Source of the DNA: Lysinibacillus piscis
GTDB taxonomy: Bacteria; Bacillota; Bacilli; Bacillales_A; Planococcaceae
Reading direction: 5' to 3'
DNA: 64,000 nt
NCBI RefSeq assembly: GCF_026012395.1
Contig: NZ_BRZA01000004.1
Coordinates: 62,001 to 126,000 of the forward strand
Each line of letters begins with the position of its first letter. Within the stretch, counting starts at the first letter, position 1. Positions 1 to 9,627 of the stretch are shown piece by piece. The notes below the pieces were generated by a model. That model saw only the letters and a list, made by a program, of their open reading frames with translations. It was not told where the DNA came from and ran no database searches. The translations under genes and the position numbers were made by a program.

Positions 1-2
1 TC

Positions 3-167
3 ACCTTAAAAGTGCAAGGGATACTAATGGGGCTATCTATTGGTTTAATTGCGATAACGAGTTTAACAGAATTGATTATGCAACCATTTCGCAAAACAAC
101 AGCCATCACTGCTCTGTCATCCATATTATTTGGTTTTCTGATGAGCTACCTATTCCATCTTCTTTAA
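3..167 (+). CDS. C-terminal end of a membrane protein (partial)
   Basis: An open frame enters from the left edge and stops with TAA at 165-167. The 54 visible residues contain two hydrophobic stretches separated by a short polar segment with Glu, Gln, Arg and Lys, so this looks like the last two membrane helices of an integral membrane protein. The start and most of the gene are outside the window and the family cannot be identified. It reads in the same direction as the RNase H gene 62 bases downstream. Confidence 0.55.
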   Translation, partial: TLKVQGILMGLSIGLIAITSLTELIMQPFRKTTAITALSSILFGFLMSYLFHLL

Positions 168-229
168 CTGTACTTTCCATAAGTAGTTCCTTACAATATT
201 GAGTATACGTTTGAAAGGATGTTGGAAAA

Positions 230-838
230 ATGGCTAAATTTTATGCAGTAAAGGCTGGACGGGAAGTTGGGGTATTTTCAACATGGGCTGAATGTGAAAA
301 ACAGGTAAAGGGCTTTCGAGGAGCTCAATATAAATCCTTCCCATCCAAAGAAGAAGCAGAGCAATTTGTCCATGGCAATACAGCTACGAAAACAGAAATT
401 AGCAGTACAGATTTAGTGGTCTATGTCGACGGCAGCTACTCCAATATATTAAAAACGGCAGGCTTTGGCTGTATATTTTTGCAAAATAATGAAGTAATTC
501 ATACTGTATCAAAAGGTACACCTATTGACCCGACAGAAAATCTATGGAATGTCTCTGCTGAAATTGAAGGTGTCCTCTATGCAGTCCATTGGGCAATTCA
601 ACAGCAATATTCAGCAATTAATGTGTTCTATGACTACCAAGGTTTAGAAAAATGGGCGACAGGTGAATGGAAGGCAAATAAAAAAACTACCCAACGCTAT
701 GTAAAGGAAATGCAGGCTTTAAAGGAGCAAATTACAATTCATTTCTTTAAAGTCAAAGCGCATTCTGGTGACCCATTGAATGAGCAGGTCGACCAACTAG
801 CAAAAGCGGCATTACTAGAGAATGCAAAGAAGAACTAG
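230..838 (+). CDS. rnhA: Ribonuclease HI with N-terminal viroplasmin-type domain
   Basis: A 202-residue protein. Residues 1 to about 48 (MAKFYAVKAGREVGVF, then GAQYKSFPSKEEAEQF) match the viroplasmin/RNase H N-terminal domain that binds RNA-DNA hybrids. The rest is an RNase HI fold with all four expected carboxylates: Asp in VDGSY, Glu in SAEIEGV, Asp in YDYQGL and Asp in EQVDQLAK, plus the active-site His in KAHSGD. It should cleave the RNA strand of RNA-DNA hybrids in the cytoplasm. A GAAAGGA ribosome site lies 10 bases before the ATG. It is a single gene ending before a convergent hairpin. Confidence 0.9.
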   Translation: MAKFYAVKAGREVGVFSTWAECEKQVKGFRGAQYKSFPSKEEAEQFVHGNTATKTEISSTDLVVYVDGSYSNILKTAGFGCIFLQNNEVIHTVSKGTPIDPTENLWNVSAEIEGVLYAVHWAIQQQYSAINVFYDYQGLEKWATGEWKANKKTTQRYVKEMQALKEQITIHFFKVKAHSGDPLNEQVDQLAKAALLENAKKN

Positions 839-894
839 GTGAATGAATAGGGTTTCTGTAGTTAGGACACTTGAAAAAAAGTATTTTAAACTAC

Positions 895-933
895 GAACTG
901 CCCCCGATTGATAGATACATCGAGGGGCAGTTC
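895..933. terminator. Hairpin between convergent rnhA and mcrC
   Basis: GAACTGCCCC (895-904) pairs perfectly with GGGGCAGTTC (924-933), and an inner CGAT/ATCG pair extends the stem. It lies between the ends of two convergent genes and could stop transcription from both sides, though neither side has a good T run. Confidence 0.6.
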
Positions 934-954
934 AATATTAAAGGGCTCTAATTA

Positions 955-2001
955 TTATGTCGTACCAACTATTGTTAGCAGTCGTTGATGAATAGCCGAC
1001 CACTCCTGATTCAAATCAACCGTCATGACCTTCAAAGAATAGTGGTTTATGTTATAGGATAAGGAAAGCTCCTCTGTAGTCGTTTGTGGATAAAGTAAAA
1101 TGCCCTCCACTATCTTATTCTCTGGAACGATTAAATTAGCTAAGTAAGCATATAATTGATATAAATTAACACTCTTCACCTTCTCAGCATCATAATAGGT
1201 GGATAGCGTATGTTGATAATATTTTGTATCGACAATTATTTTTCGGCTCTCATTCTCTAAGGAAATATCTGTCTGCATTATCGGTAAATAATATAAATTC
1301 TCTCCTGTTGCCTGCCATGTAATATTTTCACGATATACTTTAAAGCCTCGAAGTTCTTGCTTATAAAATTGCCGTACAAAGTCCTCAAATAGCCGTGCCA
1401 TTGCTCTAGGCTCACGCTCAAAATCTGCAAATTGACTATCCTGCCCCTCCTCATGTAACAATAAAGATTCCATCAAATATTGACATATCTTTAAGATAAA
1501 TCGGTAATGTCGATTATGACGATAAAATTGGAGCTGCTGAAATACTTGATGTGACAACACAATCGTATCAATTTGTGCAAACAATTTAAAAATAGGAAGT
1601 ATCTCGTTTTTAATCGACTTTTCTATTGCTGAACATGTTAATAATGCCTGCAATGTCGCCTTAATAATTTGATTGTGCACAATATTTTGGTCCAACTCAT
1701 CGTAATCACAAACCATTTTAGCCTGCCGAAATGTCATCTGATGAAGGGAGGGCTGAAATTGCAGCTTGCCTCGCAATGTAGCTAGTGTATCGGTTTGCTC
1801 TCTATATTCCTGATACAAACCACGTTTTATTAAACTAGGGAGACGAGCTAGCAGTATTCTCGTCAGCAAATGCTTCATATCCTTCTCATCGCCACGCATC
1901 ACTTGAATTGCGTCTTTTTCCTCTAAATGATTCCATGCATAACACAGCATATAATATACATTTTTAATTGGAATGCTACTGTAGCTTTTGAAGGAGTGCA
2001 T
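955..2001 (-). CDS. mcrC: McrC-family subunit of 5-methylcytosine restriction system
   Basis: A 348-residue protein of usual McrC length. The N-terminus (IPIKNVYYMLCYAWNHLEE) is the family hallmark. A PD-(D/E)xK nuclease signature appears as MQTDISLE followed by IIVDTKYY at about residues 240-260. McrC is the endonuclease partner of the McrB GTPase and cleaves DNA carrying modified cytosines. Its start lies 26 bases inside the end of mcrB, so the two are translationally coupled. The nuclease residues appear intact; modification specificity cannot be read from sequence. Confidence 0.9.
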   Translation of the reverse strand: MHSFKSYSSIPIKNVYYMLCYAWNHLEEKDAIQVMRGDEKDMKHLLTRILLARLPSLIKRGLYQEYREQTDTLATLRGKLQFQPSLHQMTFRQAKMVCDYDELDQNIVHNQIIKATLQALLTCSAIEKSIKNEILPIFKLFAQIDTIVLSHQVFQQLQFYRHNRHYRFILKICQYLMESLLLHEEGQDSQFADFEREPRAMARLFEDFVRQFYKQELRGFKVYRENITWQATGENLYYLPIMQTDISLENESRKIIVDTKYYQHTLSTYYDAEKVKSVNLYQLYAYLANLIVPENKIVEGILLYPQTTTEELSLSYNINHYSLKVMTVDLNQEWSAIHQRLLTIVGTT

Positions 2002-4408
2002 CTACTTTTTCCTCCCGCTCAAACCAATACTCTTTCAGCAATGGCGCAATTTCCAAACGGATAATACGCTCATACCAGCTTTGCTCATCCTCGATTTGCT
2101 CTACGTTTGGACAAAAGTAACTATGCCCAATTTCAAAGCCTTTTCCTAAATTCATCGTATCCTGTACAATTTCTTGATTGACCTCCTGTATACCTACCAC
2201 TAATTTATCAATAAAGCCTTTACTAATACCTTTGTGCATTAAATGCTGCTGAAAGGCTTCTTTTTCAAAGGCTGGCTCGATTGGAATAAATGAAAAGCGT
2301 CGTCTTAGTGCATAATCCACTAATGCTAAGGAACGGTCAGCCGTATTCATTGTGCCAATAATATAAAGATTAGGTGGTATCGAGAAAGTTTCCTCCTTGT
2401 CACTGTACGCAAGCTTTACTGCATATTGGCTGCCTCGTTTATCTGCTTCAATCAACATCATGAGCTCACCAAAGATTTTCGATAAATGGCCACGGTTAAT
2501 TTCATCAATAATCATATAGTAAGGATTGTCAGGATCTTGTAATGCCTTTTGACATAGTACATAGAAAAGACCATCCTTTAATGCAAAATGTCCATCTGCT
2601 GTTGGTTTATAGCCTCTAATAAAATCTTCGTAGGAATAGGATGGGTGGAATTGTACCATTGTGATTTTGCTCTCATCCCTTGCCTCCATATGCAAATAAG
2701 CTAAACGCTTAGCTATGAACGTTTTTCCAACACCTGGTGGTCCTTGCAAAATAATATTCTTTTTATAGTCTAACGTTTCCACCATTTCTTCCACACTACT
2801 CTGTTCCATAAATACGTCTGACAGCATTTGCTCCATTGAATAAGGCTTACCTAATCGATTGCCTTGCTGCCCATATGCCATCCGCTCTAAAACATTTTCA
2901 ATTAAATCAGTGTATGTCGTAATATTTGTTACAGCTTTGACGGGTAAATTCGATTCTTCCCAATCCAATGCTTGATGGTAGAGCCATTCAACATGACGCG
3001 TAGAATGGAATCGATTATTGGCTGGTTTGTATTCATAGTCCCCCATAATCTGCCCCACACCAATAATTTGCTTTGTGCCTTTTTTGACAAAGATATAATC
3101 CCCCACCTTCATCTCTTTTACAAACTGGTAATTCGCTAAAGCATCATTGCGTGGTGAATTTTCATAGGCATATTTCTCTTTTAAAGCGACTGCTATCTCA
3201 CTTTTATTTTTATACCCTCTTAAATCACCAAGCTTTTTCCATCCAATACCGATATAATCATATGTTAAAAAATCCTGCCAATGGCTACCTTGCTCTCCTG
3301 CTGCTACTAACCAATAATTAGGCGTTTCTGTTGCATCATTAGGATGGAATCGTTCAAATAAGAAGCTGAAAAACTGGTCAATTTCATAGTAAATCGGTAA
3401 ATCGGATCTCTTTCCAACAATGCGTTGATAATTTTCAACGATTCGTTCTTTTTCTAGGCATTGCTGAAATTTCATAAATTTCATACCTATCGAATCACCC
3501 TTTGTGTATTGTGGGTTCAACGCTAAAATATTTTCCACTGCCACCTTGTCACGTTGATTGTAGAAGCAATAATAATGAGCAAAAACATTGCCTATTATTT
3601 CACTTACCACACTACTACCAAAACCGAAAATTTTATATTGGTCATTTGTAATAAATTGGTCAATACGCATCGGTAGTGGGTCTTGTCCATGAATCAAATA
3701 CTTCAAGCTCGCTCGATATTTTTCAATAGGTGCATTGATTGTACCAAGCGCTCTTTTTTTAGCAATATCCATCCGAAAGGCATTGACATGGTCGCCAATT
3801 TTCTGCACATCCTCCCATTGCATGTTTTCCAAAAAGTCATTATCATGAAATTTTTGAAAATACGTATAGGCACTATGTATATACGCTTGAATGGATTCCA
3901 TGTATTGGTTAGCAACATCCTTGTACATCATCAAATAGCGTTCCAATGGTGTAAATGTTAGCTTTACATCAATCAATTGCGGTGTTTCCCAAAAACTTTG
4001 CAATAGCTGATATTCCTCTGTACTCAATTTATAATTAGTTGAATTGGGCATTTTAAAAATTAATAAATTCATTGTTTCAGGTAACTGTTTTAATTTATAG
4101 CGAAATAATAGACCTGCCTCCTCAGTCAAACGATAGGTAGTAATACGCAAATTCACACGATAGGTATCTCCCATTTGATAAGGCACAGATGTAATCACAC
4201 CAAATGCCACCAATCCGCCACTATCCTTGACCTTACCATCTGAACGCCAAATAAATACACTGTCACCTATCTGGATTTGTTCAATATAATGCTTTTGTTT
4301 CACCGTCCACCAAATATCGGTTGTTTGCTGAATATAATCATCAAAACTTAAAATCATGCCCTCCTGCTGAAAGCGCTCAGGATTGCCTTGGAACAACCAA
4401 TGATTCAT
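1976..4408 (-). CDS. mcrB: McrB-family GTPase with EVE-like domains
   Basis: An 810-residue protein. Residues 1 to about 110 resemble an EVE domain (NHWLFQGNPERF, then GDSVFIWRSDG and GVITSVP). A second EVE-like block begins near residue 365 (NYWLVAAGEQG, then VGDYIFVKKG). EVE domains read modified bases. The C-terminal AAA+ module has Walker A GPPGVGKT near 553, Walker B MIIDEINRG, and the McrB signature MNTADRSL followed by VDYALRRRF. It should recognise modified DNA and drive McrC by GTP hydrolysis. A GGGGGGATT ribosome site precedes the ATG. First gene of the mcrBC pair. Confidence 0.92.
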   Translation of the reverse strand: MNHWLFQGNPERFQQEGMILSFDDYIQQTTDIWWTVKQKHYIEQIQIGDSVFIWRSDGKVKDSGGLVAFGVITSVPYQMGDTYRVNLRITTYRLTEEAGLLFRYKLKQLPETMNLLIFKMPNSTNYKLSTEEYQLLQSFWETPQLIDVKLTFTPLERYLMMYKDVANQYMESIQAYIHSAYTYFQKFHDNDFLENMQWEDVQKIGDHVNAFRMDIAKKRALGTINAPIEKYRASLKYLIHGQDPLPMRIDQFITNDQYKIFGFGSSVVSEIIGNVFAHYYCFYNQRDKVAVENILALNPQYTKGDSIGMKFMKFQQCLEKERIVENYQRIVGKRSDLPIYYEIDQFFSFLFERFHPNDATETPNYWLVAAGEQGSHWQDFLTYDYIGIGWKKLGDLRGYKNKSEIAVALKEKYAYENSPRNDALANYQFVKEMKVGDYIFVKKGTKQIIGVGQIMGDYEYKPANNRFHSTRHVEWLYHQALDWEESNLPVKAVTNITTYTDLIENVLERMAYGQQGNRLGKPYSMEQMLSDVFMEQSSVEEMVETLDYKKNIILQGPPGVGKTFIAKRLAYLHMEARDESKITMVQFHPSYSYEDFIRGYKPTADGHFALKDGLFYVLCQKALQDPDNPYYMIIDEINRGHLSKIFGELMMLIEADKRGSQYAVKLAYSDKEETFSIPPNLYIIGTMNTADRSLALVDYALRRRFSFIPIEPAFEKEAFQQHLMHKGISKGFIDKLVVGIQEVNQEIVQDTMNLGKGFEIGHSYFCPNVEQIEDEQSWYERIIRLEIAPLLKEYWFEREEKVDALLQKLQ

Positions 4409-4456
4409 CTTAATCCCCCCATCCTTGACATCATTTTATCTAGTACTCTAACAAAA

Positions 4457-4499
4457 AAGCAATCTTGAAGTAAGAACATTGCTCACTCCAAGATTGCTT
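4457..4499 (-). terminator. Terminator of the ABC transporter-luxS operon
   Basis: Read on the minus strand, AAGCAATCTTG (complement of 4489-4499) pairs with CAAGATTGCTT (4457-4467) and a run of T follows. It begins 13 bases after the luxS stop. Confidence 0.88.
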
Positions 4500-4511
4500 G
4501 TCTATTTACAA

Positions 4512-4982
4512 CTATTCAGCAAATACAATATGCCACTCATCGCGCTTACTTAAAAATTCCTGTGCCAATGCCTGTGCACCCTCTAAGCTATGGCTTGCCG
4601 CCCAGCCACATTGCACCTCATTACATGCTGGTACATGGTCTGCCGCTAAAACATCGTGTAATGTTTTGTCCAGTACCTCTAAAATTTCATCATAGTTCTC
4701 ATGATTAATGACCGCTAAATAAAAGCCTGTTTGACAGCCCATTGGTGATAAATCAATGACATAGTCCGCATGATTGCGAATACGGTCTGCCATCAAATGC
4801 TCTAGTGAGTGTAATGCTGGCATTTCCATATGCGCTTTGTTTGGTTGTTTAAAACGAATATCGTATTTTACGACAACGTCCCCATGCTGACCTGTTTTTG
4901 TACCTGCTAAACGTACATATGGTGCAACTACCTTTGTATGGTCTAAATCAAAGCTTTCTACATTTGTTTGTTCCTTTGTCAT
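4512..4982 (-). CDS. luxS: S-ribosylhomocysteine lyase LuxS
   Basis: A 156-residue protein, normal for LuxS. It converts S-ribosylhomocysteine to homocysteine and the autoinducer-2 precursor DPD in the activated methyl cycle. The metal site is visible as HSLEH (His58, His62) with Cys125 in QCGWA; Cys83 in [10 protein letters not shown] is the catalytic cysteine. TAGGAGGATTAC precedes the ATG. It is the last gene of an operon with an amino-acid ABC transporter, 12 bases after the ATPase gene, which suggests the transporter handles a sulphur amino acid (inference). Confidence 0.97.
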   Translation of the reverse strand: MTKEQTNVESFDLDHTKVVAPYVRLAGTKTGQHGDVVVKYDIRFKQPNKAHMEMPALHSLEHLMADRIRNHADYVIDLSPMGCQTGFYLAVINHENYDEILEVLDKTLHDVLAADHVPACNEVQCGWAASHSLEGAQALAQEFLSKRDEWHIVFAE

Positions 4983-4994
4983 TTCGTAATCCTC

Positions 4995-5744
4995 CTAATA
5001 TAGCTGCATTGCTTGAATAAAGGCTTGTATACGCTCATTGTTATTGTGCTCGAAGAAAGCATCTGTTGTGCCATCAAATAAAATCTCACCATTCTCTAAA
5101 AATAGAATACGGTCAGCTACTCTACGTGCAAAATTTAAGTTATGTGTGACAATAATCATCGACTTATCTTCCTCTGCTAAATCCTGCAACACTCGTAATA
5201 CTTCACCCTCTAACTCTGGATCAAGTGCACTTGTTGGTTCATCAAATAATAAAAACTGTGGCTCCATTGCCAACGCCCTTGCAATCGCCACACGCTGCTG
5301 CTGTCCACCAGAAAGCTGTGAAGGGTAGCTGTCCATTTTATGTTCTAAGCCTACCTTATGCAATAACGTTTTTCCTTTTTCTACTGCCTGTGCTCGACTT
5401 TGCTTTAGCACTGTAACAGGTCCTTCTATTACATTTTCTAAAACCTTCATATGCGGAAATAAGTTAAAGCTCTGAAATACCATAGCTGTACTTTGACGAA
5501 TGGCTAATTTATCCTTTTTAACAATCGGTTTGTCTAGTTGAATGGTTGTACCTGCGATTGTTAATTGTCCTCTCTCTGGCTGCTCTAATAAATTAATACA
5601 ACGAAGTAAAGTAGACTTACCAGAGCCAGATGGTCCTAAAATAACCGTTGTTTCTCCTTCTTGAAAGGTAATATCAATATTTTTTAATGCTTCATGATCG
5701 CCAAAAGATTTATAAACATGCTGAAACTGTACGATTGTCGCCAC
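4995..5744 (-). CDS. Polar amino acid ABC transporter, ATP-binding subunit
   Basis: A 249-residue nucleotide-binding protein of the polar amino acid uptake family. Walker [11 protein letters not shown]-loop VFQSFNLFPHM, signature LSGGQQQR, Walker [13 protein letters not shown] and the switch His in IIVTHNL are all present. It powers the permease encoded immediately upstream (6 bases apart). Substrate is not readable from this subunit; linkage to luxS favours cystine, methionine or a related compound, as inference only. Confidence 0.93.
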   Translation of the reverse strand: MATIVQFQHVYKSFGDHEALKNIDITFQEGETTVILGPSGSGKSTLLRCINLLEQPERGQLTIAGTTIQLDKPIVKKDKLAIRQSTAMVFQSFNLFPHMKVLENVIEGPVTVLKQSRAQAVEKGKTLLHKVGLEHKMDSYPSQLSGGQQQRVAIARALAMEPQFLLFDEPTSALDPELEGEVLRVLQDLAEEDKSMIIVTHNLNFARRVADRILFLENGEILFDGTTDAFFEHNNNERIQAFIQAMQLY

Positions 5745-5750
5745 CTCCCC

Positions 5751-6410
5751 TTATACATACTTCGATGCGTATTTTTCCAGTCTACTTTGAATCACCATTA
5801 GCACACTGATAAAAATTAAATAGATAAATGCACATAATGTATAAATGATCAACGGCTCATATGTACGAGCTGTAATTTGCTGCCCCACCATAAATAAATC
5901 AGCCAATGTAATACTTGCTACTAATGATGTGCCCTTTACTAAATCGATAAAATCATTGGCAATCGGTGGTAAAGAAATACGAATGGTTTGTGGCGCAATG
6001 ACACGACGCATCGTTTGCCAATACGTCATGCCAAGTGATTCTGCTGCCTCCCATTGCCCCTTTGGTAGTGCTAAAATCGATGCACGAATGGATTCAGAGG
6101 CATATGCTCCTGTGTTTAACGAAAAAGTAATGATTGCCGCCATCCATGCATCCAATGTAATTCCAGCCTTTGGAAGTCCGAAAAATACGATAAATAATTG
6201 CACTAATAGTGGTGTTCCACGAAAAATCCACACATAAGCACCAAATATCACCTGTAAGTATCGTTTATTCGATATACGAGCAAGTGCTGTCACAATCGCA
6301 ATGACCAATGCAATCGCAAAGGATAGCAGCGAAAGGGGTATTGTAATAACTAAACCAGCCTTCAAAATCGGCCAGATGGAATCGAGCACTAACTGCATTT
6401 CTCTGCTCAT
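5751..6410 (-). CDS. Polar amino acid ABC transporter, permease subunit
   Basis: A 219-residue membrane protein of the HisM/GlnP type with about five predicted helices. The EAA loop that contacts the ATPase is visible as WEAAESLGMTYWQTMRRVIAPQ followed by LPPIANDFIDLVKGTSL; the FRGTPLLVQ segment is also typical of the family. It forms the membrane channel with the ATPase and binding protein of the same operon. The gene lies 49 bases after the binding-protein gene. Confidence 0.92.
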   Translation of the reverse strand: MSREMQLVLDSIWPILKAGLVITIPLSLLSFAIALVIAIVTALARISNKRYLQVIFGAYVWIFRGTPLLVQLFIVFFGLPKAGITLDAWMAAIITFSLNTGAYASESIRASILALPKGQWEAAESLGMTYWQTMRRVIAPQTIRISLPPIANDFIDLVKGTSLVASITLADLFMVGQQITARTYEPLIIYTLCAFIYLIFISVLMVIQSRLEKYASKYV

Positions 6411-6459
6411 TCGTGCACACCTCTACTCTATAAAATTTGAAAAATCCCTCTTACTGCTA

Positions 6460-7257
6460 TTAGTTGCTTTTAATAATATCTTCAGCAAAGTATTTTTCAG
6501 AAATAGCTGCAAATGTACCGTCTTCACTACGCTTTTTAATGATTTCATCTAATTTGTCACGGAATTCTGCATTACCTTTATTTAAAATTAAACCAATATC
6601 AGAGGAGCTTGATGAACCTTCTACAATTTTTAGTTGTGCATCAGGCTGTTCTTTTAAATATGTTAGGAATGTAACACGGTCATGAATTGTACCATCTGCA
6701 CGCCCCTGTGTAACCAACTCCAACGAGCTTGTTAAATCAGTCGCTGGTACAATTTCAGCTCCTAGCCCTTCAGCATCTTTTGCAAAATTACTTGTAATCG
6801 TTTGAGCTGCTTTTTTTCCTTTTAAATCTTCAATTTTTTGAATGTCTGTATTATCTTTTTGAACTGCTAATACGGCTACTGATTCCATGTAAGGGATAGA
6901 GAAATCATATTTTTCCTTGCGCTCATCCGTAATGGAAATATTATTAATAACAAAGTCATATTTATCTGTATCAAGACCTGCAATTAATGAATCCCACTTC
7001 GTTTCAATAAATTCCGATTTCACGCCTAAATCTTTGGCGATTTGTTCTGCAATTTCGTATTCAAAGCCTGTTAGTTTACCTGATTTATCATGATAACTAA
7101 ATGGAGGAAATGCCCCTTCTAAACCAATTTGAATAACGCCCTCATCTTGAATTTCCTGTAGTTTATTTACTTGATCTTCTTGTTTAGTTTCATCACTTGT
7201 ACCACATGCTGCTAGTAATCCTGCTGTTAATGCTAAAGATGCGAATAATTTTTTCAT
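6460..7257 (-). CDS. Amino acid ABC transporter substrate-binding lipoprotein
   Basis: A family 3 extracellular solute-binding protein, 265 residues from the chosen start. MKKLFASLALTAGLLAAC is a lipoprotein signal peptide with lipobox LAAC. The body begins IQIGLEGAFPPFSYHD and includes FEYEIAEQIAKDLGV and DKYDFVINNISITDERK, all characteristic. I chose ATG 7257 because GGAGGA lies 8 bases before it; upstream in-frame ATGs overlap that site. First gene of the four-gene operon ending in luxS. No riboswitch or T-box fold was recognised upstream. Confidence 0.92.
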   Translation of the reverse strand: MKKLFASLALTAGLLAACGTSDETKQEDQVNKLQEIQDEGVIQIGLEGAFPPFSYHDKSGKLTGFEYEIAEQIAKDLGVKSEFIETKWDSLIAGLDTDKYDFVINNISITDERKEKYDFSIPYMESVAVLAVQKDNTDIQKIEDLKGKKAAQTITSNFAKDAEGLGAEIVPATDLTSSLELVTQGRADGTIHDRVTFLTYLKEQPDAQLKIVEGSSSSSDIGLILNKGNAEFRDKLDEIIKKRSEDGTFAAISEKYFAEDIIKSN

Positions 7258-7398
7258 AATCATTTCCTCCAAATTTTAATTCCTAGTTATTTTATTTGTT
7301 TTATAGTAATACATAAATTTCTGAAAATCAATACTATTTTGTCGAATGTTCACGAATTCATGTCGAATATCTATCGAGCTCTCACTTTCAATACAAAA

Positions 7399-7429
7399 AA
7401 GTGCGAATGCTGCATAAGCATTCACACTT
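7399..7429 (-). terminator. Terminator of the kynurenine/NSS transporter operon
   Basis: On the minus strand a 12-bp stem with one mismatch (complement of 7418-7429 against 7399-7410) with a 7-nt loop is followed by TTTTTT. It starts 8 bases after the transporter stop codon and closes the kynU-kynB-kynA-transporter operon. Confidence 0.88.
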
Positions 7430-7436
7430 CACATAG

Positions 7437-8768
7437 CTATAAACTTAAAATAAACACAAGTATAATAACGATTGGTACAAGGTAGGTCATTAAGCCATAC
7501 CATACACCAAACATGCCATCTCCAAGCTTACTTCCTTGTAAAAATTCTACTCGAATGGTTTCCTTCGGTACACTCCAACGGATAAATATAGCAATAATTA
7601 AAGCACCAATCGGTAATAAAATATTACTAACTAAATAATCGGTTGCATCAAAAATGCCTTTCCCGAAAAATGACACATCCCCTAAAACACCAAAACTGAG
7701 TGCAGCAGGAATCGCTAGTATAAACATGACAACGCCTGCACCATATGTTGTCACTTTACGATTCGTGCCACGATTTTCAACAACGGCTGAAACGATAATT
7801 TCAAACATACTAAAGGATGACGTAATCGTTGCAAATAAAAATAACAATAAAAACAGGAATAAAAAGACCGAACCAAACGGAATTTGAGCAAATACAGTTG
7901 GTAAAACATTAAACAGTAACCCTGGACCTGCTGTTGGCTCAATGCCAAAGCTAAAAACAGCTGGGAAAATAGCTAATCCTGCTAATAAAGACACTAAAAT
8001 ATTCAGTACAACAACCGTACCAGCTGCATTTGGCAAGCTTTCCTTTTTACTTAAATACGAGCTATATGTCACCATACAGCTAAAGCCTACTGCTAGACTA
8101 AAAAACGATTGACCTAATGCAAACAACACAGCTTCCCATGTAATATTCGAAAAATCAGGTGCTAAAAAGAACTTCACACCCTCCATCGCATTGTCCAATG
8201 TCAAGCTACGCACAACTAAAATAATGAAGAAAATAAACAACAGTGGCATAAGTACCTTACTTGCTTTTTCAATCCCTTTTTGCACACCTGCTGCAATAAC
8301 AAATACATTTAATAGGATAAATACAAATAAACCAGCTAATGTGATCCAAGGTGTGCTAATCACATAACCAAATAGCTCATCATATGATCGATTGCCACCT
8401 ATAATTTGATTGATTGCGCCCAGTAATGTATAAACAATAATCCAACCACCAACAACTGCATAAAAGGATAGTAGCAATACGCAGCCAATGACGCCAAGTA
8501 ATCCTGTCTGTTTCATCCAAGAGGACGGTGCAAGCTTATGATAAGCACTCACCGCTTCTTTCTCTGCCTTACGCCCAATAACATATTCTGCGATTAACAT
8601 TGGTAGGCCAATTAAGACTGTGAATAGCACAAATAATAAAAAGAATGCACCTCCACCACTTTGTCCTACAACATAAGGGAATTTCCAAATAGCGCCAAGT
8701 CCGATGGCAGCTCCTGCTGATGCTAAAATAAAGCCGATTTTCGATGACCATTGTTCCTTATTTTCCAT
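7437..8768 (-). CDS. Sodium-dependent NSS-family transporter, probable tryptophan uptake
   Basis: A 443-residue protein from the chosen start, with about 11 membrane helices as in the shorter prokaryotic NSS members such as MhsT. The N-terminal hallmark GFILASAGAAIGLGAIWKFPY (helix 1 sodium/substrate site) is present, as is the unwound helix 6 region SFFSLAVGFS. It should be a Na+-coupled importer. ATG 8768 is preferred because GGGAGGCGAG lies just upstream; a GTG 15 bases earlier overlaps that site. It follows kynA by 15 bases, so hydrophobic or aromatic amino acid uptake for the kynurenine pathway is the likely role (inference). Confidence 0.88.
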   Translation of the reverse strand: MENKEQWSSKIGFILASAGAAIGLGAIWKFPYVVGQSGGGAFFLLFVLFTVLIGLPMLIAEYVIGRKAEKEAVSAYHKLAPSSWMKQTGLLGVIGCVLLLSFYAVVGGWIIVYTLLGAINQIIGGNRSYDELFGYVISTPWITLAGLFVFILLNVFVIAAGVQKGIEKASKVLMPLLFIFFIILVVRSLTLDNAMEGVKFFLAPDFSNITWEAVLFALGQSFFSLAVGFSCMVTYSSYLSKKESLPNAAGTVVVLNILVSLLAGLAIFPAVFSFGIEPTAGPGLLFNVLPTVFAQIPFGSVFLFLFLLLFLFATITSSFSMFEIIVSAVVENRGTNRKVTTYGAGVVMFILAIPAALSFGVLGDVSFFGKGIFDATDYLVSNILLPIGALIIAIFIRWSVPKETIRVEFLQGSKLGDGMFGVWYGLMTYLVPIVIILVFILSL

Positions 8769-8783
8769 AGACTCGCCTCCCAC

Positions 8784-9626
8784 TTATAGTTCTGTACGTA
8801 ATTGCCAAAGCTCTGGGAAAAAGTACTGATCGAGCACTTTCTTTAAATAACTCACACCACCAGAGCCACCCGTTCCCATTTTAAAGCCAATAATGCGCTC
8901 TACCGTTTTCATATGACGGAAACGCCATTGCTGGAATAAATCTTCAATATCTACTAGCTCCTCTGCCAGCTCATATAAATCAAAGTATTTCTCAGGCTCA
9001 CGGTAAACAGCCTTCCATGCCTCTTTCACACTATCATTTGACTCATATTTTGCTGTGATATCACGATTCAATACATTCTCATCAATAGCAAATCCGCGCT
9101 TCGCTAATGTGCGAATAGCCTCATCATATAAACTTGGTGTATGGTATGCCTCCTCCAACTTCGCTAAAATGGACTCATTATGGGCATAAATTTTTAAAAT
9201 ATGTGGTGTTTTATAACCAAAATAGAACTCTAGCAAACGATTTTGATAGGATTGGAAGCCTGACGAATTTCCAAGTGAATCTCTAAATTTCAAATAATCC
9301 GCTGGTGTTAAAGTCGCCAATACATCCCAAACATTTTTTAATTGATTTTGCACTTGTGAAACACGAGCTAATTTTTTAAATGACTCAGGTAAACGCCCTT
9401 CTTTAATATCAATTGTCGCTGATTTAACCTCATGTAAAATTTGCTTCATCCACAGCTCACTCACATGGTGCACAACGATAAATAACATCTCATCATGCTC
9501 CTCTGTCAATGGCTGCTGGCAAGCTAATACATCATCTAGATGTAAATAATCTGTATATGTCATTCGGTCTTTAAAATCTGTGACAATTTTCTTTTCGCCC
9601 TCAAATGGCTTGTATTCATTTGTCAT
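8784..9626 (-). CDS. kynA: Tryptophan 2,3-dioxygenase
   Basis: A 280-residue haem protein that opens the indole ring of tryptophan to N-formylkynurenine. [20 protein letters not shown] carries the active-site His; [17 protein letters not shown] carries the proximal haem His, followed by [11 protein letters not shown] that closes over substrate. ATG 9626 follows AGGAGGAATAAC; upstream in-frame starts would run into kynB and are rejected. The start sits one base past the kynB stop, so the two are tightly linked. Confidence 0.96.
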   Translation of the reverse strand: MTNEYKPFEGEKKIVTDFKDRMTYTDYLHLDDVLACQQPLTEEHDEMLFIVVHHVSELWMKQILHEVKSATIDIKEGRLPESFKKLARVSQVQNQLKNVWDVLATLTPADYLKFRDSLGNSSGFQSYQNRLLEFYFGYKTPHILKIYAHNESILAKLEEAYHTPSLYDEAIRTLAKRGFAIDENVLNRDITAKYESNDSVKEAWKAVYREPEKYFDLYELAEELVDIEDLFQQWRFRHMKTVERIIGFKMGTGGSGGVSYLKKVLDQYFFPELWQLRTEL

Positions 9627-9627
9627 G

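Noticed and set aside
7258-7398. Riboswitch or T-box before the ABC-luxS operon
   Set aside because: No SAM-box, T-box or other leader fold and no antiterminator pair was seen.
8569-8751. 60-codon ORF inside the NSS transporter
   Set aside because: Different frame of a well-supported membrane protein gene with no ribosome site.
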